NCBI GenBank assembly: GCA_937138955.1 | Contig: CAKZPJ010000451.1 | Location: forward strand, 1-8,781 | Direction: 5' to 3' | Source: an uncultured Flammeovirgaceae bacterium | Lineage (GTDB): Bacteria > Bacteroidota > Bacteroidia > Cytophagales > Cyclobacteriaceae | Length of the DNA: 8,781 nt | In this document: positions 1 through 5,171 of the stretch, piece after piece | Position numbering within the stretch: the stretch's first letter is position 1 | Layout of the letters: every line of letters starts with the position of its first letter | Made by a program: the position numbers and the translations under genes | The notes under the pieces: model-generated | What the model saw: the letters and a program-made list of their open reading frames with translations, nothing else | Told to the model about the DNA's origin: nothing | Database searches by the model: none

Positions 1-57
1 ATACATCAACTGATGGATTTTTTTGCCAACTTCGCGCCCGATACCACATCGCGCTAA
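1..57 (+). CDS. C-terminal end of an upstream gene (partial)
   Basis: From the first base the frame reads 18 codons and then TAA at 55-57, ending in the residues DFFANFAPDTTSR. The composition looks like a genuine protein tail, and the stop lies only 4 bases before the marC-like ATG, as expected for an operon. The piece is too short to name a family. A second frame (starting at base 3) is also open through this stretch but would overlap the next gene, so it is less likely. Seen: an open frame and a stop. Inferred: that it is a real gene end. Confidence 0.4.
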   Translation: MHQLMDFFANFAPDTTSR

Positions 58-61
58 GTCT

Positions 62-628
62 ATGTTTCAGTTCAAAGAAATTATCTCGGTAAGCCTTATC
101 CTATTTTCAGTTATCGATATTCTGGGCAATATTCCAATCATCATTAACCTTCGAAAGAGAACCGGTACTATTGAGTCAGGAAAAGCGACCATTGTTTCGG
201 GAGTAATTATGTTTGGCTTTTTGTTTCTGGGTGATCGTATTCTGCGACTGTTTGGGTTAGATGTGGCTTCCTTTGCCATAGCCGGGGCATTAGTGATGTT
301 TTTGATCGGTATGGAAATGATACTGGGGGTAGAGATTTTCAAACCTGACCCCGAAAGCGAGACCGATGCTACTATTGTTCCACTAGCGTTCCCACTGATT
401 GCCGGAGCGGGTACCATGACGACACTGATATCTCTAAGAGCAGCTTACAGTTACCCTAATATTGTGGTTGGCATCGTAATTAATTTAATTTTAGTGTATA
501 TTGTGCTAAAATCCTCGGTCTGGCTCGAAAACAAAATTGGCAAAGCAGGCTTTAATATTCTACGCAAAGTATTTGGGATTATTCTATTGGCCATCGCCAT
601 CAAATTAGTCAAATCTCAATTTGCGTGA
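62..628 (+). CDS. MarC family (UPF0056) integral membrane protein
   Basis: A 188-residue, very hydrophobic protein with about six membrane segments, matching the usual MarC length of about 200 residues. Family hallmarks are the first helix with LFSVIDILGNIPI (residues 14-26, compare the family's D-x-x-G-N-x-P) and the central VPLAFPLIAGAGTMTTLI (106-123, compare the family's P-L-x-x-G-P-G-x-x-T-T, with Ala for Pro here). It sits in the inner membrane; the transported substrate of MarC proteins is not established, and the old link to multiple antibiotic resistance has not held up. I chose ATG 62 over an in-frame ATG at 23 because the extra 13 residues are polar, would overlap the end of the upstream frame, and homologues begin right before the first helix. 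No Shine-Dalgarno sequence is visible. A 67-base gap to rnhA on the same strand allows co-transcription. Confidence 0.88.
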   Translation: MFQFKEIISVSLILFSVIDILGNIPIIINLRKRTGTIESGKATIVSGVIMFGFLFLGDRILRLFGLDVASFAIAGALVMFLIGMEMILGVEIFKPDPESETDATIVPLAFPLIAGAGTMTTLISLRAAYSYPNIVVGIVINLILVYIVLKSSVWLENKIGKAGFNILRKVFGIILLAIAIKLVKSQFA

Positions 629-695
629 TAAACACCGGAAACGCTTTATGGCTTAACCGAGGAAAACGAAACATCATTAACCCAATAGTCAGTAG

Positions 696-1178
696 ATGGT
701 AACCATGTATACCGATGGTTCTTCGCGAGGTAACCCCGGCCGGGGAGGATACGGTACCGTATTGTTATATAAAAAGCACCGTAAAGAACTTACCGAAGGT
801 TATCGTCTCACGACTAACAATCGCATGGAGCTTCTAGCGGTGATTATGGGGCTAGAGGCTCTAAAAAAAGGCGGCACTGTGGTCGAAATCTACTCTGATT
901 CCCAGTACGTAGTTGACGCTGTGAATAAAGGCTGGGTCTGGAACTGGCAGAAAAAAGATTTTAAGGGTAAGAAAAACGCCGATCTCTGGAAACGATTTAT
1001 TCCCGCCTACCGCAAACACGATGTGACGTTAAAGTGGATTAAAGGGCACTCGGGTATCCCAGAAAACGAACGCTGCGATGAACTAGCCGTTGGCTCGGCC
1101 GATGGAAATGGTTTACTGGTTGATAAAGGATTTGAGACTAGTATATCTCGCAATAAGCAAACAACTTCTGGTAAGTAG
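696..1178 (+). CDS. rnhA: Ribonuclease HI
   Basis: A 160-residue cytoplasmic enzyme that cleaves the RNA strand of RNA-DNA hybrids, removing primers and R-loops. The full catalytic set is visible: D7 in YTDGSSRGNPG, E45 in NNRMELLA, D68 in IYSDSQYV, H118 in KGHSG and D128 in NERCDELA, corresponding to E. coli D10, E48, D70, H124 and D134. The substrate-handling region K-G-W-x-W-N-W (residues 78-84) is also present. Length matches the E. coli protein (155 residues). ATG 696 puts the first beta strand immediately at the N-terminus, as in other Bacteroidota; an internal ATG four codons in would remove part of that strand. No clear ribosome binding site is visible. The stop codon is embedded in a possible terminator hairpin, so the gene may end the marC-rnhA transcript. 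Confidence 0.97.
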   Translation: MVTMYTDGSSRGNPGRGGYGTVLLYKKHRKELTEGYRLTTNNRMELLAVIMGLEALKKGGTVVEIYSDSQYVVDAVNKGWVWNWQKKDFKGKKNADLWKRFIPAYRKHDVTLKWIKGHSGIPENERCDELAVGSADGNGLLVDKGFETSISRNKQTTSGK

Positions 1179-1214
1179 GGTTCTTTTTATTATAAACCAT
1201 TCTACTATTTTTTT
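1174..1214 (+). terminator. Possible intrinsic terminator overlapping the rnhA stop codon
   Basis: AGTAG (1174-1178) can pair with CTACT (1202-1206) and GGTT (1179-1182) with AACC (1195-1198), with a 3-base bulge on the right arm and a 12-base AT-rich loop. Seven T residues follow directly at 1208-1214. The rnhA TAG at 1176-1178 forms part of the left arm. The stem is short and bulged, so its strength is uncertain; arm plus T-run is the classical rho-independent arrangement. Confidence 0.4.
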
Positions 1215-1226
1215 AACGTCAGAAAC

Positions 1227-1598
1227 ATGAACGAACAAGATCAATATCATATCAATAACATCGCTAACTACATCGGCGAAATTGAGAGCTACGTACAGGG
1301 TATGGATTATCCTGATTTTGAGCAGGAAGAGGAAGTGCGAGTAACGGTTATGGAAAACCTTCAACACATTGGTCAAGCCGCCACTTTGCTATCCGATGAA
1401 TTTACCAGCCAGTTTACTGATGTAGATTATCATGTGCTAGATGCATTTAAAGCAGCAAAGTTTAACAACACATTAGAGAAAGGCTATCAGCCAATTTGGA
1501 CGATCATCAAGAATGATTTACCTCAATTCCGTGATCTCATTATGACCGAGTCCGAACGCATGGATATACCGGAAGATGATGATTTAATGGAAGACTGA
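1227..1598 (+). CDS. HepT-like (DUF86 family) protein with degenerate active site
   Basis: A 123-residue, strongly acidic, mostly helical protein. Residues 9-58 follow the HepT/DUF86 pattern closely: HINNIANYIGEIESYVQGMD, then VMENLQHIGQAATLLSDEF, and later IWTIIKNDLPQFRDLI (90-105). HepT proteins are the toxin half of HepT-MntA toxin-antitoxin pairs and are HEPN-type ribonucleases whose active motif is R-x4-H-x-Y. Aligning on the conserved W91 puts K75, N80 and T82 at the three motif positions, so the catalytic residues appear lost. No MntA-type nucleotidyltransferase gene is adjacent. It is therefore unlikely to be an active ribonuclease of the known kind; a binding or regulatory role is possible but unproven. 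The C-terminus is a run of acidic residues (PEDDDLMED). The start follows a T-rich tract by 12 bases, with no Shine-Dalgarno sequence. Confidence 0.75.
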   Translation: MNEQDQYHINNIANYIGEIESYVQGMDYPDFEQEEEVRVTVMENLQHIGQAATLLSDEFTSQFTDVDYHVLDAFKAAKFNNTLEKGYQPIWTIIKNDLPQFRDLIMTESERMDIPEDDDLMED

Positions 1599-1715
1599 TT
1601 CCGGCGAACTCCCTCAAAATCTTGTGATAATTAGTTTTTTCGTTTACACGAAGATGGAACTGAATTCTCTAACAAATAGGGTTTCTACCGCTCGTTAGCG
1701 AAATACCGATATTAG

Positions 1716-1746
1716 TTTGCTATCAAATTAAGAAGGTTTATTTTCG
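1716..1746 (+). promoter_or_regulatory. Candidate Bacteroidota-type promoter for the metallo-beta-lactamase gene
   Basis: TTTG at 1716-1719 and TATTTTCG at 1739-1746, with a 19-base spacer, resemble the Bacteroidota sigma-ABfr elements (TTTG near -33 and TAnnTTTG near -7), with one mismatch in the -7 box. It would start a transcript near 1751, giving a leader of about 60 bases before the ATG at 1814. It lies in the longest gap of the window (1599-1813); nothing else convincing was found in that gap. The region is AT-rich, so a chance match is quite possible. Confidence 0.27.
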
Positions 1747-1813
1747 CCTTTTTGTGGCTAAGCAGAACTAACGGTTAGTCTATTCACGCTGATACTTTCT
1801 CAAGACTGTTCGA

Positions 1814-2572
1814 ATGAAATTACTGTTTTATGTAACCTGTTTTGTAATAACCATCATTCCTCTGATTGGTAATTGCCAAGAAGCCGACCCTGATACCTCG
1901 AAAGTTGTGTATCAATCGGATGCACTAGTAATTAAGCAGGTTACGGAAAACGTTTTTGTGCATGTCTCATTTTTCGACACCGAATCATTTGGAAGAGTTG
2001 CTTGTAACGGAATGGTGGTTACTAACCAAAATGAAGCAGTAATTTTTGACACGCCCGTTGATGATGCAAGTTCGGCGGAACTTATTAACTGGGTTAGTAA
2101 AGAATTGAACGCTAAGATAAATGCAGTAATTGCCACTCATTTTCATGAAGACTGTTTGGGGGGATTGTTCGAATTTGATAAAAACAATATCCCTTCCTAC
2201 GCTAGTAAAAAAACGATACAATTGGCAAAAGAACGAGAATTCAATATTCCTGGTAATGGGTTTGAAGATTCATTGATGTTGACTGTTGGAGATAAAATGG
2301 TGCACACCAGATTTCTGGGAGAAGGTCATACTAAAGACAATGTTGTTGGCTATTTTCCCAGCGAGAACGTGTTATTCGGCGGTTGTTTAATCAAAACGTT
2401 GAATGCCAGTAAGGGAAATCTAGAAGATGCTAATGTTAACGAGTGGCCTAAAACCGTTGCGAGCGTAAAAAGCAAGTATCCCAACGTCAAAGTTGTGATT
2501 CCGGGACATGGTGCCTCTGGCGGTCAAGCCTTACTGGACTATACGATGAAGCTGTTCCAAGATAAGCCATAG
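1814..2572 (+). CDS. Subclass B1 metallo-beta-lactamase, exported
   Basis: A 252-residue zinc hydrolase predicted to open the beta-lactam ring in the periplasm. It has a Sec signal (lysine 2, hydrophobic residues 3-18, likely cleavage around 19-24; C21 is a poor lipobox cysteine). All six zinc ligands of subclass B1 are visible: H109, H111 and H172 for Zn1 (in THFHEDCLGG and GEGHTKDN), and D113, C191 and H232 for Zn2 (in LFGGCLIK and IPGHG). K194, the usual contact to the substrate carboxylate, and N202 (the N233 equivalent) are present too. The overall pattern, including DTPVDDA (79-85), ASKKTIQLAKE (130-140) and DANVNEWPKTVASVK (205-219), is closest to Bacteroides CcrA from memory, so this is B1 and not a generic MBL-fold hydrolase. 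Context is chromosomal, with no mobile element, suggesting an intrinsic gene. Actual activity and spectrum cannot be read from sequence. Confidence 0.93.
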   Translation: MKLLFYVTCFVITIIPLIGNCQEADPDTSKVVYQSDALVIKQVTENVFVHVSFFDTESFGRVACNGMVVTNQNEAVIFDTPVDDASSAELINWVSKELNAKINAVIATHFHEDCLGGLFEFDKNNIPSYASKKTIQLAKEREFNIPGNGFEDSLMLTVGDKMVHTRFLGEGHTKDNVVGYFPSENVLFGGCLIKTLNASKGNLEDANVNEWPKTVASVKSKYPNVKVVIPGHGASGGQALLDYTMKLFQDKP

Positions 2573-2717
2573 AGTTTCTGATAATAAAACATTCGTCCCT
2601 TTGCCAAAGTACTTAAAGGAGCATATGGCTATTTCGCTGTCGTGTGCCTTCTTAATCAGAAATAGTGTTGAATCCAGATTTAACTCAGATATTTACTGGG
2701 GAGCGATATTCTGAAAC

Positions 2718-3974
2718 ATGAGATTCATAACCTACCTATTTCTTGCTATCTACTTTTTATTCGGTAGTCCTGCCAATGGTCAAACTACCGTTCGTAAAGC
2801 CGTATTCATTCTGGTCGATGGAATACCCGCCGATGTGGTCGAGCGAGTTCCCACGCCTAATCTTGACCAAATTGCTCAAGAAGGTGGTTACACCCGAGCT
2901 TATGTCGGCGGTGGAAAGGATACCTATTCTGAGTCGCCAACTATTTCTGCGGTAGGCTACAATAGTATGCTCACCGGAACCTGGAGCAATAAGCATAACG
3001 TTTGGGGTAACAGTATCAAAAAACCTAACTATCACTACTGGTCTATTTTTCGTTTCATGGAAGAACAGTATCCTCAAAAGAGGTCGGCAATCTTCTCTAC
3101 CTGGTTAGATAATCGTACTAAGCTGCTAGGTGAGGGGCTGGCTGCCACCGGCAATCTCCAGCTAGACTACCACTTTGATGGCTTTGAACTGGATACTGCG
3201 CAGTTTCCGCACGATGAAGACCGGGACTATATTCGGCAGATTGACGAACACGTAGTGGCCGAAGCCTCTCGTTACTTAAAGAAAGAAGCTCCAGATTTAT
3301 CTTGGGTCTACTTAGAATATCCCGACGATATAGGTCATCGCTTCGGTGATAGTGAGCGAATGGATGAAGCAGTGAAATTGGCCGACCAGCAGGTAGGTAA
3401 AATCTGGAAAGCTGTTCAGCAGCGAGAACAGCAATTCGGTGAAGACTGGCTAATTATCGTTACTACCGATCACGGTCGAGATGCCGAAACCGGAAAGAAC
3501 CACGGTAGCCAATCGGAGCGGGAGCGCAACACCTGGATTACCACCAATGCTCAAAATTTGAACGATTATTTTCATCAGTACCAACCCGCCATTGTTGATA
3601 TTATGCCCACGTTGGCTGATTTTCTCAACATCCAAATTCCTTCGGAACAAGTGCGAGAAATAGACGGGGTATCTTTGATTGATTCAATTTCACTTGCCAA
3701 TCTTACGGTAAAGCCTAATGACAAGCAATTGAAGATCAGTTGGCAAGCCTTAAAAAAGGAAGGGATCGCCCGAGTCTGGATAAGCACCACTACTAACTTC
3801 AGTAGTATTGGAAAGGCTGATGAATATAGATTGGTCGGTGAAGTACCCGTTGCGGATCAAAAGTTTATGATTGAGCTAAATAAACCTGTCACATCCTTTT
3901 GTAAAGTAGTAGTAGAAGCTCCCCATAATACCGTAAACCAGTGGGTTGTTCCAAGTGGAAAAGCGAATCCGTAG
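2718..3974 (+). CDS. Secreted alkaline-phosphatase-superfamily phosphodiesterase/nucleotide pyrophosphatase
   Basis: A 418-residue protein with a signal peptide (residues 1-21, ending SPANG, then QTT). The alkaline phosphatase fold spans about 25-325. Metal ligands are visible: D34 in ILVDGI, D203 and H207 in EYPDDIGHRFG, D251 and H252 in TTDHGRD, and H262 in KNHGSQSE. This is the two-metal set of type I phosphodiesterases (Pfam PF01663). By spacing to the conserved LTG at 85-87 the nucleophile should be S77 in SPTISAVGYNSMLTG, where NPP enzymes carry Thr in T-F-P-N; T75 is an alternative. DIMPTLADFLNI is the typical end of the fold. Residues about 332-418 have alternating beta pattern (KLKISWQAL-like segments) suggesting a fibronectin III-like domain. 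Substrate is unknown: phosphodiester, nucleotide or phosphate monoester are all possible. It lies 145 bases after the beta-lactamase and 96 bases before the next gene, all on one strand. Confidence 0.88.
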   Translation: MRFITYLFLAIYFLFGSPANGQTTVRKAVFILVDGIPADVVERVPTPNLDQIAQEGGYTRAYVGGGKDTYSESPTISAVGYNSMLTGTWSNKHNVWGNSIKKPNYHYWSIFRFMEEQYPQKRSAIFSTWLDNRTKLLGEGLAATGNLQLDYHFDGFELDTAQFPHDEDRDYIRQIDEHVVAEASRYLKKEAPDLSWVYLEYPDDIGHRFGDSERMDEAVKLADQQVGKIWKAVQQREQQFGEDWLIIVTTDHGRDAETGKNHGSQSERERNTWITTNAQNLNDYFHQYQPAIVDIMPTLADFLNIQIPSEQVREIDGVSLIDSISLANLTVKPNDKQLKISWQALKKEGIARVWISTTTNFSSIGKADEYRLVGEVPVADQKFMIELNKPVTSFCKVVVEAPHNTVNQWVVPSGKANP

Positions 3975-4070
3975 TTGGTCTTACGCAATTTCAGTCCAAT
4001 TATTAGCAATTTTTAAACTTGTACATTGGTATCATGGGAGGAAATACGCTATTTTACCTCTTAGACCGAT

Positions 4071-5171
4071 ATGAAGTACGTTTTATTCTTTTTACCGCTG
4101 ATAGCTCTCCTTAATCACCCGGAAATACCTTCGGGTGAAAAAGCGTTTGCCGTACATATCGAAGATGCAGTAGGTGATTCTGTTCAGATTGATGTACAGC
4201 TCACGTATAATGAACGGCAGCAACCGGAGTACTACTTTTGCCACGTAGAAACCCCGGTTTGCAAAGAAGGTTTATGCCATATTTTGGTGGTAGACCTGTA
4301 CTGGGATTTACTAGGCAATTTTCATAAATATGAACTTCCGAAGAACCGACCGCTGACTAAATTTGACCATGAAGAGTTTACTGAAGCCGATTACGAGAAG
4401 CTCGATAATATTCTAGCTGATAAGCGATCGTTGCTGGGCGAATATGCCTTGGAAGACTTGGTAGATGAATCGACTGAAATGGTATCGCAGGAAGTGGATG
4501 CAGTGACCGGAGCGACTATGAAGGCAGTAGAAAATACGGTAGTCAGTGGTGCAGTGTATAGTACACACGCCCTTTGGCACTTAGTGAACGGAAAGATTCC
4601 TCAGCGTATTCCGACACACACTGATAGCCTTTGGAGCGATAACATGCTTCGGCAGTTCCTAGCCTCTGATCATTATCCTTACCACTATCATGCCTTAGAC
4701 CTCCTTTCAACTGAGAAGTTTGCCCAGCATCTTCCCGCAATTGTTCGGCTCATGAACGAAAGTAGCGTTTTTGTATCGCGTTATGCTATAAAAAAATTCC
4801 CAGAGGCACTTAGTCAGGATTCGGTTGGGCAAGCGACACTGATTCAGCAATTTTCTTCGTCGGATTTTCGTACCCAAGAAATAATTTTGAATAAGCTGAA
4901 AATTGTGCCGTTGCATAAATCAAGTTTAGCTCAGTTAATGGGGCAGTTAGATCAATTGAGTGAGCAGCAGCTAGAGCAGGTATTGGCTATGCTATTAGCA
5001 AATTCTGATAATCTTACGGATGCCACTTTATCGCCAGTAGTCTCTTTGCTCGATCACGCAAACCCCGCGTACGCTAAACTTGCTTTACAAACTTTACAAC
5101 CATTAGCTCAACAATATCAACAGCTTAACAGTGCCTTGCAAAACTATGAAACTACTACCTCCAACCGTTAA
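4071..5171 (+). CDS. Probably exported FMN-binding-like protein with HEAT-like C-terminal repeats
   Basis: A 366-residue protein with a short hydrophobic start (residues 3-14 after K2) that could be a signal peptide, though the cleavage site is unclear. Residues 50-132 contain three cysteines (C57, C64, C69) and a distinctive YWDLLGNFHKYELP then PLTKFDHEEFTEADYEKLDNIL stretch. At 143-149 lies D-A-V-T-G-A-T, matching the D-x-x-(S/T)-G-A-T motif in which ApbE attaches FMN to the last Thr (T149) of FMN_bind proteins such as NqrC, RnfG and urocanate reductase. The usual Ser/Thr two residues after it is absent (M150 K151). Residues about 185-360 are helix after helix in roughly 35-40 residue units, HEAT-like. 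The stop overlaps the next start by 26 bases, implying coupled translation with the FAD oxidoreductase. I do not recognise a named family; flavin binding is inferred from the motif and neighbour. Confidence 0.65.
   Translation: MKYVLFFLPLIALLNHPEIPSGEKAFAVHIEDAVGDSVQIDVQLTYNERQQPEYYFCHVETPVCKEGLCHILVVDLYWDLLGNFHKYELPKNRPLTKFDHEEFTEADYEKLDNILADKRSLLGEYALEDLVDESTEMVSQEVDAVTGATMKAVENTVVSGAVYSTHALWHLVNGKIPQRIPTHTDSLWSDNMLRQFLASDHYPYHYHALDLLSTEKFAQHLPAIVRLMNESSVFVSRYAIKKFPEALSQDSVGQATLIQQFSSSDFRTQEIILNKLKIVPLHKSSLAQLMGQLDQLSEQQLEQVLAMLLANSDNLTDATLSPVVSLLDHANPAYAKLALQTLQPLAQQYQQLNSALQNYETTTSNR

Noticed and set aside
23..61. ATG at 23 as an upstream start of the MarC-like gene
   Set aside because: It adds 13 polar residues not expected in the family and overlaps the end of a plausible upstream frame; ATG 62 starts right before the first membrane helix.
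1690..1705. Small hairpins in the gap before the beta-lactamase gene (CGCT-CGTT-AGCG near 1690-1701 and TTCG-TTTACA-CGAA near 1638-1652)
   Set aside because: Only 4-bp stems without T-runs; no riboswitch or RNA gene pattern could be built from them.
2575..2662. 8-bp inverted repeat TTTCTGAT / ATCAGAAA in the gap after the beta-lactamase gene
   Set aside because: The arms are 72 bases apart with no T-run after the right arm and no supporting inner pairing, so it is probably chance in AT-rich sequence.
2698..2703. GGGGAG as Shine-Dalgarno for the phosphodiesterase gene, and similar GGGAGGA at 4036-4042 for the next gene
   Set aside because: They lie 14 and 28 bases before the ATG codons, too far for normal use, and Bacteroidota rarely depend on this element.
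4239..4280. Cysteine-histidine cluster in the FMN-like protein as a cytochrome c heme site
   Set aside because: The residues are C-H at 57-58 and C-H at 69-70, but neither has the C-x-x-C-H spacing needed for heme attachment.
4554..4566. GTGTA-TAG-TACAC perfect short palindrome
   Set aside because: It is inside a coding region with a 3-base spacer and no partner sites; likely chance.
5131..5145. GTG at 5131 as start of the FAD oxidoreductase
   Set aside because: ATG 5146 gives a cleaner signal peptide and a normal start codon; the five extra codons lie inside the preceding gene.
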